A stretch of DNA of 64,000 bases from Micromonospora fulviviridis (GCF_014648395.1 NZ_BMRA01000003.1:157933-221932), one strand, 5' to 3'. Shown: positions 23,363 to 32,244, numbered from the stretch's first letter. The notes: generated by a model not told the origin, from the sequence alone. Made by a program: numbers and translations.

Positions 23363-25615
23363 ATGGACAGAACAGAGAGCCTGCTGACCGCGCCCGCGGC
23401 CGGGTCGCCCGCGACCGACCCGGCCTCCGCGCCCGCCCCGGAACCGGTCCCGACCCCGGCGCAGCCGCCGGCCGAGCCGCCCCGTCGCGACCCGCGCTGG
23501 ACGCGACCGGCGCTGCTCGGCCTGCTGCTGGCCACCGCGCTGCTCTACCTCTGGGGCCTCGGCGCCTCGGGCTGGGGCAACGCGTTCTACTCGGCGGCCG
23601 TGCAGGCCGGCTCGGAGAGCTGGAAGGCGTTCTTCTACGGCTCCTCGGACGCGGCCAACTCGATCACCGTCGACAAGACCCCCGCCTCGCTCTGGCTGAT
23701 GGCCCTCTCGGTCCGCCTCTTCGGGCTGAGCAGCTGGTCGATCCTGGTGCCGCAGGCGTTGCTCGGCGTCGCCTCGGTCGGCGTCCTGTACGCCGCCGTG
23801 CGCCGCTGGTACGGACCGGTCGCCGGCCTGCTCGCCGGCGCGGTGCTGGCGGTCACCCCGGTGGCCACGCTGATGTTCCGGTTCAACAACCCGGACGCCC
23901 TGCTCGTGTTCCTGCTGGTCGCCGCCGCGTACGCGACGGTGCGCGCGGTCGACACGGCCAGCACCCGGTGGATCATGCTGACCGGTGCGCTGGTCGGCCT
24001 CGGCTTCCTCACCAAGATGCTCCAGGCGTTCCTGGTGATCCCGGTCTTCGCCGCGGTCTACCTGCTGGCCGCGCCGACCGGCTTCTGGCGACGGATCCGC
24101 CAGCTGCTGCTCTCCGGGCTGGCCGTGGTGGTCGCCGGCGGCTGGTGGGTGGCGATCGTCGAGCTGGCGCCGGCGAGCGCCCGCCCGTACATCGGCGGCT
24201 CGCAGCACAACAGCATCCTGGAGCTGACCCTCGGCTACAACGGCCTCGGCCGGATCACCGGTGACGAGGAGGGCAGCGTCGGCGGCGCCGGCCGGATGGG
24301 CGGCGGGGGCGGGGGCCCGTTCTCCGGACAGTCCGGCCTGCTGCGGATGTTCGACACCGAGGTCGGCGGCCAGATCTCCTGGCTGCTGCCGGCCGCGCTG
24401 ATCCTGCTGGTCGCCGGGCTGTGGCTGGCCGGGCGGGCGGCGCGTACCGACCGGACCCGGGCCGGGCTGCTGCTCTGGGGCGGCTGGCTGCTGGTCACCG
24501 GGCTGATCTTCAGCTTCATGTCCGGCATCTTCCACGCGTACTACACGGTGGCCCTGGCCCCGGCGGTCGGCGCGCTGGTCGGCATCGGGGCGACGCTGCT
24601 CTGGCGGGCCCGGACGACACCGGCCGTTCCCGGTGGTCCGCTGGCCCCGGGCCGGCGGCGTGGGTTCGCCGCGACCGTGATCCTGGCCGGCGCGCTGGCC
24701 GTGACCGCGTGGTGGTCCTGGCACCTGCTCGGCCGCAGCGCCGACTGGTACCCGTGGCTGCGCACCGCCGTGCTCGTGGTCGGCGTGGCCACCGCCGCGC
24801 TGCTGGTCCTCGCCCACTGGCTGCCCCGCCGGGTGGCCCCGGTGCTGCTGGCGCTCGGTGCTGCGGCCGCGCTCGCCGGCCCGGTGGGGTACTCGCTCCA
24901 GACCGCGGCGACCGCGCACACCGGCTCGATCCCCAGCGCCGGCCCGTTCGTGCAGGGCGCCTTCGGCCCCGGCGGCCGCGGCGGGTTCCCGGGCGGCGGC
25001 CGGATGGCGGGCGGCATGGAGTTCCCCGGCGGCCAGTTCCCCGGCTTCCCGGGCGGCGGCCAGAACGGCGGCACGGCGCAGAACGGCGGGACCGCGCCGG
25101 ACGGCAACGGCCAGTTCCCGGCGTTCCCCGGCGGCACCGGCGTCCCCGGCGGCGCGAGCGGCATCGGCCAGAACGGCGCGACCGCGCCGGGCGGCGGCAG
25201 CCCGCAGGTCCCCGGCGGCGACGGCCGGTCGCCGGGCGGCGGCATGGGCGGGCTGCTCGACGCCCGCGAGCCGAGCGCCGAGCTGAAGGCGCTGCTGGAG
25301 GCCGACGCGGACGACTACACCTGGGTCGCCGCGACGGTCGGCTCGAACAACGCCTCCGGATACCAGCTCGCCACCCGCGAGCCGGTGATGCCGATCGGCG
25401 GCTTCAACGGCAGCGACCCGTCGCCGACCCTCGCCCAGTTCCAGCGGTACGTCACCGAGGGCAGGATCCACTACTTCATCGGCGGCGGCGGGTTCCGCGC
25501 CAACGGCGGCAGCAACGCCTCGTCCGAGATCGCCAGTTGGGTCGCCGAGAACTTCACGGCGCAGACCGTCGACGGCGTGACCGTGTACGACCTGAGCAGC
25601 GGAAAGCAGGGCTGA
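23363..25615 (+). CDS. GT39-type membrane glycosyltransferase with Gly-rich linker
   Basis: A 750-residue polytopic protein of the ArnT/YkcB kind, which moves a sugar from a polyprenyl phosphate donor to a target outside the membrane. A Pro-rich cytoplasmic N terminus (1-45) leads into about 12 membrane segments (50-520). FYSAAVQAGSESWKAFFYGSSD is in the first extracellular loop, as in YkcB proteins. Residues about 528-630 are a low-complexity, collagen-like Gly/Pro/Gln/Asn linker, followed by a small globular extracellular domain (635-750) with DDYTWVAATVGSNNASGYQ. No clear Shine-Dalgarno precedes ATG 23363. The GT2 gene follows after 3 bases and probably makes the lipid-linked donor. Confidence 0.88.
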   Translation: MDRTESLLTAPAAGSPATDPASAPAPEPVPTPAQPPAEPPRRDPRWTRPALLGLLLATALLYLWGLGASGWGNAFYSAAVQAGSESWKAFFYGSSDAANSITVDKTPASLWLMALSVRLFGLSSWSILVPQALLGVASVGVLYAAVRRWYGPVAGLLAGAVLAVTPVATLMFRFNNPDALLVFLLVAAAYATVRAVDTASTRWIMLTGALVGLGFLTKMLQAFLVIPVFAAVYLLAAPTGFWRRIRQLLLSGLAVVVAGGWWVAIVELAPASARPYIGGSQHNSILELTLGYNGLGRITGDEEGSVGGAGRMGGGGGGPFSGQSGLLRMFDTEVGGQISWLLPAALILLVAGLWLAGRAARTDRTRAGLLLWGGWLLVTGLIFSFMSGIFHAYYTVALAPAVGALVGIGATLLWRARTTPAVPGGPLAPGRRRGFAATVILAGALAVTAWWSWHLLGRSADWYPWLRTAVLVVGVATAALLVLAHWLPRRVAPVLLALGAAAALAGPVGYSLQTAATAHTGSIPSAGPFVQGAFGPGGRGGFPGGGRMAGGMEFPGGQFPGFPGGGQNGGTAQNGGTAPDGNGQFPAFPGGTGVPGGASGIGQNGATAPGGGSPQVPGGDGRSPGGGMGGLLDAREPSAELKALLEADADDYTWVAATVGSNNASGYQLATREPVMPIGGFNGSDPSPTLAQFQRYVTEGRIHYFIGGGGFRANGGSNASSEIASWVAENFTAQTVDGVTVYDLSSGKQG

Positions 25616-25618
25616 GCG

Positions 25619-26845
25619 ATGACGTTCACGAGCCAACCCCGGGCCGCCGTGCAGGCCCGGCCCACGGCGCCCACGGCGGTGCTGGACGTGGTGGTGCCCG
25701 TCCACAACGAGGAGACCGATCTCGCTCCCTGCGTCCGGCGGCTGCACGCGCACCTCACCGCGCACTTCCCGTACCCGTTCCGGATCACCGTGGCGGACAA
25801 CGCCAGCGTGGACGGCACCCTCGCGGTGGCCGAGGCGCTCGCCGCCGAGCTGCCCGAGGTGGGGGTGCTGCACCTGGACGCGAAGGGGCGGGGCCGGGCG
25901 CTGCGGGCCGCCTGGTCGGCCTCACCGGCGCCGGTGCTGGCGTACATGGACGTGGACCTCTCCACCGACCTGGCGGCGCTGCTGCCGCTGGTCGCCCCGC
26001 TCATCTCCGGCCACTCGGACCTGGCCATCGGCACCCGGCTGGCGCGGACCAGCCGGGTGGTCCGGGGCGCCAAGCGGGAGGTGATCTCGCGCGGCTACAA
26101 CCTGCTGCTGCGCGGGACCCTCGCGGTGCGCTTCTCCGACGCGCAGTGCGGGTTCAAGGCGATCCGCGCCGACGTGGCGGCCGGGCTGCTGCCGCTGGTG
26201 CAGGACACCGGCTGGTTCTTCGACACCGAGCTGCTGGTCCTGGCCCAGCGGTCCGGGCTGCGCATCCACGAGGTGCCGGTCGACTGGGTGGACGACCCGG
26301 ACAGCCGCGTCGACATCGTGGCCACCGCGATGGCCGACCTGCGCGGCATCTGGCGGCTGGGCCGGGCCCTGGTCACCGGGGCGCTGCCCCTGGCCGACCT
26401 GCGCGCCCAGCTCGGCCGGGCGCCGCTGCACGCGCCGCCGGCCCAGGTGCCGGCCGGGCTGCCCCGCCAGCTCGCCCGGTTCGCCGTGGTCGGGGTGGGC
26501 AGCACGCTCGCGTACCTGGTGCTGTTCCTGCTGGCCCGCGGCCCGCTCGGGGCGCAACCGGCGAACCTGCTGGCCCTGCTGGTGACCGCGGTGGCCAACA
26601 CGGCGGCCAACCGGCGGCTCACCTTCGGGGTCACCGGCCGCCGGCACGCCGGCCGGCACCACCTTCAGGGCCTGCTCGCCTTCGCCCTCGGCCTGGCCCT
26701 GACCAGCGGCTCCCTGGCGGTGCTGCACGCCACCGCCGGCACCCCGCCCCGCGCCCTGGAGTTGACCGTCCTGATCGCCGCCAACCTCGCGGCGACCGCC
26801 CTCCGCTTCACCCTGCTCCGCCTCGCCATGCACCACCGCGCCTGA
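25619..26845 (+). CDS. GT2 polyprenyl-phosphate glycosyltransferase fused to GtrA domain
   Basis: A 408-residue protein. Residues 20-250 form a GT2 domain of the dolichyl-phosphate mannosyltransferase type (VVVPVHNEET at 24-33, AYMDVDLSTD with the DxD near 110, and QCGFKAIR). Residues 280-405 form a GtrA-like four-helix membrane domain (LARFAVVGVGSTLAYLVLF, ANTAANRRLTF), often linked to flipping or anchoring. It likely charges polyprenyl phosphate with a hexose that the upstream GT39 enzyme uses. The ATG lies 3 bases after the GT39 stop, so translation is coupled. The unit ends at a long palindrome (26852-26898). Confidence 0.9.
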   Translation: MTFTSQPRAAVQARPTAPTAVLDVVVPVHNEETDLAPCVRRLHAHLTAHFPYPFRITVADNASVDGTLAVAEALAAELPEVGVLHLDAKGRGRALRAAWSASPAPVLAYMDVDLSTDLAALLPLVAPLISGHSDLAIGTRLARTSRVVRGAKREVISRGYNLLLRGTLAVRFSDAQCGFKAIRADVAAGLLPLVQDTGWFFDTELLVLAQRSGLRIHEVPVDWVDDPDSRVDIVATAMADLRGIWRLGRALVTGALPLADLRAQLGRAPLHAPPAQVPAGLPRQLARFAVVGVGSTLAYLVLFLLARGPLGAQPANLLALLVTAVANTAANRRLTFGVTGRRHAGRHHLQGLLAFALGLALTSGSLAVLHATAGTPPRALELTVLIAANLAATALRFTLLRLAMHHRA

Positions 26846-26851
26846 CCGCCC

Positions 26852-26898
26852 GATCGTGGCGAGTTTCCGTCCGTGCGGAACGGAAACTCGCCATGATC
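26852..26898. terminator. long intergenic palindrome with ATCATG-type ends (copy 1)
   Basis: GATCGTGGCGAGTTTCCGT (26852-26870) pairs with ACGGAAACTCGCCATGATC (26880-26898): 19-base arms, one mismatch, 9-base loop. It lies just past the GT2 stop and 40 bases before the AraC gene. It resembles copies at 40270 and 58137 in its outer bases but not in its core. Confidence 0.75.
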
Positions 26899-26937
26899 CG
26901 GAGCGGCGACCGGGCCGCGGCGTGGCAGGGTGGGGAC

Positions 26938-27696
26938 ATGTACCGGGAGGAGCCGGTGGCGACGATCCGCGGCGCCGTGCGGTGGGCGAGCGTCTCGCGC
27001 GGCGACGGGGCGGTGCGGGTGCTGCCGGACGGGTGTCTGGATCTGCTCTGGTCCAGCCGGGCGGGGCTGCTCGTGGCCGGGCCGGACCGGAACGCGCACC
27101 TGTCGGTGAGCGTGCCGGGGGAGCGGTGGGTCGGGCTGCGGCTGCCGCCGGGCTCCGGACCCGCCGTGTTCGGCGTGCCCGCCGACGAGCTGCGCGACCA
27201 GCGGGTGCCCCTCGCCGACCTGTGGGGACCTTCCGCCGCCGACCTGGCCGACCACATCGCGGCGGCCGACCCGCCACCCGCGTCCGCCGGTGGCAACCCG
27301 GCCGCTCCGGCGCTCGGCGGATGGCCGGCACCGTCGATCGCCGCCGCTCTGGAGGAGGTCGCGCTCGGCCGGTTACGGGCCGCGGGCGGCCCGGACCCGA
27401 TCGGCGCGCGCGTCGCCGCCCGGCTCGCCGCCGGCGCCACGGTCGCCGCGACCGCCGCCGAGGTCGGCCTCGGGGCGCGGGCCCTGCACCGGCGCAGCCA
27501 ACTCCTCTTCGGGTACGGCCCGAAGACCCTGGCCCGCATCCTGCGGATGCGCCGCGCCCTCGACCTTGCTCGCGCCGGCGCGCCGCTCGCCGAGGTCGCC
27601 GCCCTCGCCGGGTACGCCGACCAGGCCCACCTCACCCGCGAGGTGAAGGAGTTGGCGGGCGTCCCACCGACCCGCCTGCTGCCGACCGACGCCTGA
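26938..27696 (+). CDS. AraC-family transcription regulator
   Basis: A 252-residue regulator. The N-terminal 115 residues match the beta-barrel sensor found in one actinobacterial AraC group (VRVLPDGCLDLLWSSRAGLLVAGPD). The C-terminal 100 residues contain two helix-turn-helix motifs: ATAAEVGLGARALHRRSQLL and LAEVAALAGYADQAHLTREV, followed by GVPPTRLLP. ATG 26938 has GGTGGGGA upstream. It converges on the VOC protein gene across a second palindrome. Targets unknown; the VOC gene is a possible one by position. Confidence 0.85.
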   Translation: MYREEPVATIRGAVRWASVSRGDGAVRVLPDGCLDLLWSSRAGLLVAGPDRNAHLSVSVPGERWVGLRLPPGSGPAVFGVPADELRDQRVPLADLWGPSAADLADHIAAADPPPASAGGNPAAPALGGWPAPSIAAALEEVALGRLRAAGGPDPIGARVAARLAAGATVAATAAEVGLGARALHRRSQLLFGYGPKTLARILRMRRALDLARAGAPLAEVAALAGYADQAHLTREVKELAGVPPTRLLPTDA

Positions 27697-27787
27697 CCGA
27701 CCGCGCCCGCCCGACGGGCCGAGGCACGCACCTCCGACGCGCCGCGCCGCTCGGGCACCGACCGGGCCCCGGCACCACCGGTCGTCG

Positions 27788-27838
27788 GTGGAACGCCATG
27801 GAGGTCACCGGGCTCCGGACGCCTCCATCGCGTTCCAC
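27788..27838. terminator. palindrome between convergent genes
   Basis: GTGGAACGCCATGGAGG (27788-27804) pairs with CCTCCATCGCGTTCCAC (27822-27838): 17-base arms with one mismatch and a 17-base loop. It sits between the AraC and VOC genes and could end transcription from both sides. Confidence 0.65.
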
Positions 27839-27860
27839 TCGCCGGCCACGGCGCTCCGGC

Positions 27861-28259
27861 TCACTCGGACTTGAGCGGGGCGAACAGGTCGACGCCGTTG
27901 CCGTCCGGGTCGTGCAGGACGGCGTAGCGCTGGCCCCAGAAGGCGTCCCACGGCGGGAGGTGGCCGTGGTGTCCGGCGGCGGTCAGCTCGGCGTACCAGC
28001 GGTCCACCTCGGCCGGGTCGGCGCAGCGGAAGGCCAGGCTGGCGCGCGGACCGCCGGCGGCCGGGGCGTAGGCGGAGTCGAAGCTGCGGATCGTCTCGAC
28101 CGTGTCCCAGGCCAGCCGGACGCCGCTGTCGAGGGTGATCTCGACGTGCGGCTCGTGCTCCGCGCCGGGCGGGACCGGCAGCCCGAGCCGCCGGTAGAAG
28201 TCCAGGGTGCGTCCCATGTCGGTGACGACCATCCCGATGAGATCGAACTGCGGTGTCAT
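27861..28259 (-). CDS. VOC/glyoxalase-fold protein
   Basis: A 132-residue single-domain vicinal oxygen chelate protein: MVVTDMGRTLDFYRRLGLPV at the N terminus, HVEITLDSG in the middle, and RYAVLHDPDGNGVDLF at the C terminus, the usual betaalphabetabetabeta pattern. Possible metal ligands are the His/Glu of PHVEI and the Asp/Glu region at the end, but one is unclear. Roles range from antibiotic binding (bleomycin-resistance type) to dioxygenase-like chemistry. ATG 28259 gives the standard family start; the 26 upstream residues are not conserved in character. Confidence 0.85.
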   Translation of the reverse strand: MTPQFDLIGMVVTDMGRTLDFYRRLGLPVPPGAEHEPHVEITLDSGVRLAWDTVETIRSFDSAYAPAAGGPRASLAFRCADPAEVDRWYAELTAAGHHGHLPPWDAFWGQRYAVLHDPDGNGVDLFAPLKSE

Positions 28260-28369
28260 GCGGCCACGGTAGGGGCCGGCGATGCCAGCTGTCTTGAACG
28301 GATCGGACGGGGGACGAGTGGCCGGTGTGGCCCGCACGGCCGGGGGCAGGAGCGTACGGTGTGGGACAA

Positions 28370-28410
28370 GTCCGGCTTAGAGCGGTAAAGCTCTCATATC
28401 GGGCCCGGAC
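28370..28410 (+). promoter_or_regulatory. structured leader before the small membrane protein gene
   Basis: GTCCGG (28370-28375) can pair with CCGGAC (28405-28410), enclosing AGAGC-N6-GCTCT (28379-28394) and an unpaired CATATCGG. The nested arrangement sits 32 bases before the GTG at 28442. It matches no riboswitch I know. Confidence 0.35.
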
Positions 28411-28441
28411 TCCGATGACTGGCGAAGGAAGGGAGCTGGCC

Positions 28442-28591
28442 GTGACGCACCTGGCCTACCTGGACGCGGGATCCGGCAGCCTGATCGTGCAGGCGGTGGT
28501 CGGAGGGGTGGCCGGCGTGGCGGTGGCCGCCAAGCTCTACTGGCGACGGCTGGTGGCCCGGTTCCGCCGGCAGCCCACCGACCAGGGCTGA
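28442..28591 (+). CDS. small single-pass membrane protein (49 aa)
   Basis: The product begins VTHLAYLDAGSGSLIVQAVVG and has one membrane segment (about 13-33) followed by a basic tail YWRRLVARFRRQ. Small proteins with the YLDxGSGS motif are common beside the same type of methyltransferase and sulfatase-fold genes in unrelated bacteria, so it is probably a subunit or anchor of that system. GTG 28442 is chosen for AAGGAAGGGAG just upstream; ATG 28415 would add nine residues. It is the first cistron of a three-gene operon with gaps of 5 bases and minus 8 bases. Confidence 0.75.
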   Translation: MTHLAYLDAGSGSLIVQAVVGGVAGVAVAAKLYWRRLVARFRRQPTDQG

Positions 28592-28596
28592 CCGGC

Positions 28597-30012
28597 GTGG
28601 CGCTCCCCGACACCGGCCTGCGCGACGAGCCCGGCTCCTTCCGCGACCCCGGCAACCGGGTCTTCCACCGTGCCGGCGAGGTGCTGCGCGGGCTGGACGA
28701 GCGGTCCGCGCGCGACTGGCGTGCGCTGGCGGCCAGCGACTTCTTCCGCGACCTGCTCGCCAACGGCCAGGTCTGCGGCACCCAGGAGCTGTTCCCCACC
28801 CCGGTCGACGTGCCCTGGGCCGCGGTGCTGCGCCACGAGCGGGTCCCGTTCGTCTCGCACCCCTACGAGTGGTCGTACGGGATGCTCCGGGACGCCGCCC
28901 TGCTGCACCTGGAGGTGCTGCGCGCGGCGCTGGCCGCCGGCTTCACCACCAAGGACGGCTCCGCCTACAACGTGCAGTGGCGGGGCGCCCGGCCGGTCTT
29001 CATCGACGTCGGCTCGTTCGAGGCGGCCCGCGACGGCGAACCCTGGGCCGGCTACCGGCAGTTCTGCCAGACCCTGCTCTACCCGCTGCTGGTCCAGGCC
29101 CACCTCGGGCTGGACTTCCAGCCCTTCCTGCGGGCCCGCATCGACGGCATCGAGCCGGACCAGATGCGCCGGCTCTTCGGCGGGGCCCGGCGCTGGCGGG
29201 CCGGGGTGCTCACCCACGTGCACCTGCACGGGGCCATGCAGGACCGCAACGCCGAGGCCAGCACCAGCGCGGTACGCGCCCAGCTCCGGGCCGCCGGCTA
29301 CTCGCGCGAGCTGGCTCTGGCCACCGTGCGAGGGCTGGTGAAGCTGGTCCGCCGGCTGGACCACCGGCCGGGGGAGAGCCACTGGTCGGACTACCAGCGC
29401 ACCTGCGCGTACTCGGTGCAGGACCGGCAGGCCAAGGAGCACTTCGTCGACCGGGCGGTGGCCACTATGGGGCCGGGCCGGGTGCTCGACCTGGGCGCCA
29501 ACGACGGCCGGTACGCCCGGATCGCCGCCCGGCACGCCGATCACGTGGTCGCCGTCGAGCAGGACCCGGCCGTCGTCGACGCCCTCTACCGGGCGCTGCG
29601 CGACGAGGGGGAGCGGCGGATCCTGCCGTTGGTGATGGACCTGGCCGACCCGTCCCCCGGCGGCGGCTGGCGGGGCGTCGAGCGGGCCGCCTTCGCCGAG
29701 CGGGCCCAAGCCGACGTGGTGCTCGCCCTGGCCGTGGTGCACCACCTGGCGATCGGCCGGAACGTGCCGCTGCCCGAGGTGCTGGACCAGCTCGCCGCGC
29801 TCACCGTGACCGGCGGCAGTGTGGTGGTCGAGTTCGTCCACCCCGAGGACCCGATGGCCCGCCGGCTGCTGGCCAACAAGCCGGACGGGCTCTTCCCGGA
29901 CTACCGCCGGGAGGCGTTCGAGTCGCTGCTCGCGGCGCGCGGGCGGGTGGTCGCCCGCACCGAACTGCCGTCGGGGACCCGCACCCTGTACCAGGTGGTG
30001 GTGGGTGGCTGA
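28597..30012 (+). CDS. class I SAM-dependent methyltransferase (NoeA-like)
   Basis: A 471-residue soluble protein. The N-terminal 270 residues are a family-specific domain (FRDPGNRVFHRAGEVLRGL, VPFVSHPYEWSYGML, KDGSAYNVQW, FIDVGSFE). The C-terminal part is a class I methyltransferase with VLDLGANDGRYARIAA near residue 295 and ADVVLALAVVHHLAI. The overall layout matches proteins annotated as nodulation NoeA-like methyltransferases. The acceptor could be a glycan or lipid head group, given the sulfatase-fold partner downstream. The GTG start lies 5 bases after the small membrane protein's stop. Confidence in the fold is high, in the substrate nil. Confidence 0.85.
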   Translation: MALPDTGLRDEPGSFRDPGNRVFHRAGEVLRGLDERSARDWRALAASDFFRDLLANGQVCGTQELFPTPVDVPWAAVLRHERVPFVSHPYEWSYGMLRDAALLHLEVLRAALAAGFTTKDGSAYNVQWRGARPVFIDVGSFEAARDGEPWAGYRQFCQTLLYPLLVQAHLGLDFQPFLRARIDGIEPDQMRRLFGGARRWRAGVLTHVHLHGAMQDRNAEASTSAVRAQLRAAGYSRELALATVRGLVKLVRRLDHRPGESHWSDYQRTCAYSVQDRQAKEHFVDRAVATMGPGRVLDLGANDGRYARIAARHADHVVAVEQDPAVVDALYRALRDEGERRILPLVMDLADPSPGGGWRGVERAAFAERAQADVVLALAVVHHLAIGRNVPLPEVLDQLAALTVTGGSVVVEFVHPEDPMARRLLANKPDGLFPDYRREAFESLLAARGRVVARTELPSGTRTLYQVVVGG

Positions 30013-32050
30013 GGGCACGCTCGCGCCGCCACAGGCGCCCCCGGCGAGCCCGGAGCCGCCCCGGAACCGGGGCGGCTGGCGTGGCGAGGCGGGCCGGCTG
30101 CTGGAGGTGGTCGCGCTGGTCGGGCTGGTGGTGACCCAGCCGCTGCTGGACGTGCTCGGCCGCAGCCCCGACTTCTTCCTGTTCCACCGCGCCTCCCGGG
30201 CCGACGTGCTGCTCCTGGTGGCGCTGATCGCGATCGCGCCGACCGTGCCGTTCGCCGTGCTCGGCGCGATCGGCCTGGTGGCCGGTCGGCTCGCCCGGGC
30301 GGCCGTGCACACGCTGGTCGTGGGGCTGCTGCTGGCCGCGCTCGCGGTCCAGGTCGGCCGGCACGTCACGCCGCTGCGGGGCGTACCCCTGCTGCTCGTG
30401 GCGGGTGTGGCCGGCGCCGCCGCGGCGGCCGCCCACCGGCGGTGGCGGGTCCCGGGCCGGGTGCTGCGGGTGGCCGCGGTCGGGCCGCTGGTGTTCGTCG
30501 GCCTGTTCCTGTTCGCCTCGCCGGCCTCGGCGGTGGTGATGCCCCGGGGGCACGGCGGCGCCGCCGGGGTCGCCGGCGCGGGCGGGCACCCGCCGGTGGT
30601 CATGATCGTCCTGGACGAGCTGCCGCTGGTCTCCCTGCTCGGCCCGGACGGCAGGATCGACGCCACCCGGTATCCGCACTTCGCCGAGCTGGCCGGCGGC
30701 TCGACCTGGTATCGCAACGCCACCGGCGTCAGCGGCTGGACGCCCTACGCGCTGCCGGCCATGCTCACCGGGCGCTACCCGGCCCAGCCGTTCGCCCCGC
30801 ACTACTCGCAGTACCCGGACAACCTGTTCACCGCGCTCGGCGGCCTGTACGACATCAAGGCCGAGGAGAGCATCACCCGGCTCTGCCCGCCCAGCCGGTG
30901 CGAGCAGCCGGTCAGCCCGGAGCAGGGGCTCGGCGTGCTGGTCCGGGAGAGCGGGAAGCTGCTGCGGCAGGTCACCGCCCCGGTGGACAGCCGAATCGAC
31001 CCGGAGGACTCCTACCGGGAGCAGACCCGGGCCGAGGCGGGGCTGGACGCGGCCGAGCCGGTGCCGGACGACCCGAAGTTCCGCTGGGACACCCTCGACG
31101 ACAACCAGCCGGCCCGGTTCACCGCCTTCCTCGCCGGGCTGCGCCCCTCCCCCCGGCCCACCCTGCACTTCCTGCACCTGCTCATGCCGCACTCGCCATG
31201 GGCGTACCTGCCGTCCGGGGCGCGGTACGCCGCCCCGGAGGACCTGCCCAACGACGGGGCCGGCTGGGTGGACCTGGCGCGGGCCCGGCACCTCGCCCAG
31301 CTCGGCTACACCGACCGGCTGATCGGCGAGACGCTGCGCACCCTGCGCGCCACCGGCCTCTACGACAAGGCGCTCGTGCTGGTCACCGCCGACCACGGGG
31401 TGAGTTTCCGCAAGGACTGGCAGGGCCGGGGGCTGGACGCCATCACGCACGCGGCCGACCAGGTGGCCTGGGTGCCGATGTTCGTCAAGGAACCCGGCCA
31501 GCGGGCCGGCCGGGTCGACGACCGGAACTGGGAGCACGTGGACCTGCTGCCGACGATCGCCGACGAGACGCACGTGCGGATCCCCTGGCGGGTGGAGGGC
31601 CGCTCGGCGAGGCAGGCCCCGCGCGAGGGCGCCGACAAGCGCTTCTACGACCGGCCCGGCGAGCCGCTGACGGTCACCGGCGGGGTCCCGTCGCCGCCCG
31701 CCCCGCCGGCGCCCGACCCGCTGCTCGGCACCCGCGTGGGGGAGAAGCCCGCCGGGGGTACGGCCACCGTGGCCAACCTCGCCGCGTTCCGCGACGTCGA
31801 CCCCGCGCACGGCGAACTGCCCGCGCTGGTCTGGGGGACCGTGCCCGCCTCGGTGCCGGACGGCACCCGGCTCGCGGTGGCGGTCAACGGCACGGTGGGC
31901 GCGGTCGTGCCGGTGGTCCGGCCCGACCCCGGGGGCCGCCGCTTCGCCGCGCTCCTGCCCGACGACCGGCTCTTCGCCGCCGGGTCCAACCGGCTCGACC
32001 TGTACCGCGTCGAGGCCGACGGGACGCTGCGCCGGCTCACCCTCTCGTGA
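30005..32050 (+). CDS. membrane sulfatase-fold (alkaline phosphatase superfamily) protein
   Basis: A 681-residue protein with about five membrane segments (30-180) and an extracellular sulfatase-fold domain. VVMIVLDELPLVSLL (about 198) holds the first metal Asp, SGWTPYALPAMLTGRYP (about 240) has a Thr or Ser where sulfatases carry Cys/Ser, FLHLLMPHSPW follows, and VTADHGVSF (about 460) supplies Asp-His. This layout recalls lipoteichoic acid synthase and phosphoethanolamine transferases, so it may transfer or cleave a phospho-group on an envelope polymer. The C terminus adds a 130-residue beta-rich domain. GTG 30005 overlaps the methyltransferase stop by 8 bases. Confidence 0.85.
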   Translation: MAEGTLAPPQAPPASPEPPRNRGGWRGEAGRLLEVVALVGLVVTQPLLDVLGRSPDFFLFHRASRADVLLLVALIAIAPTVPFAVLGAIGLVAGRLARAAVHTLVVGLLLAALAVQVGRHVTPLRGVPLLLVAGVAGAAAAAAHRRWRVPGRVLRVAAVGPLVFVGLFLFASPASAVVMPRGHGGAAGVAGAGGHPPVVMIVLDELPLVSLLGPDGRIDATRYPHFAELAGGSTWYRNATGVSGWTPYALPAMLTGRYPAQPFAPHYSQYPDNLFTALGGLYDIKAEESITRLCPPSRCEQPVSPEQGLGVLVRESGKLLRQVTAPVDSRIDPEDSYREQTRAEAGLDAAEPVPDDPKFRWDTLDDNQPARFTAFLAGLRPSPRPTLHFLHLLMPHSPWAYLPSGARYAAPEDLPNDGAGWVDLARARHLAQLGYTDRLIGETLRTLRATGLYDKALVLVTADHGVSFRKDWQGRGLDAITHAADQVAWVPMFVKEPGQRAGRVDDRNWEHVDLLPTIADETHVRIPWRVEGRSARQAPREGADKRFYDRPGEPLTVTGGVPSPPAPPAPDPLLGTRVGEKPAGGTATVANLAAFRDVDPAHGELPALVWGTVPASVPDGTRLAVAVNGTVGAVVPVVRPDPGGRRFAALLPDDRLFAAGSNRLDLYRVEADGTLRRLTLS

Positions 32051-32244
32051 TCATCCACAGCGGCGGCGGGTAGCCTTCCCAGCTCGGGGTGGTCGCGCTT
32101 CCACGGGGTTTCCGAGCCGGCAAGTCGGGAATCGGGTGACGCATACCTCACCACCGAACCATGACGAGCGGTGTCCTCCCCACCGTGATTACGGTAAAAG
32201 CGAAGGCAACTCAACGAAGATCTTGCCGGCGAAGCGAGGAACAG

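Noticed and set aside
22220..25873. Minus-strand open frame of 1217 codons opposite the histidine kinase and GT39 genes
   Set aside because: Same type of shadow; low-complexity composition and no conserved motif, while the plus strand encodes clear proteins.
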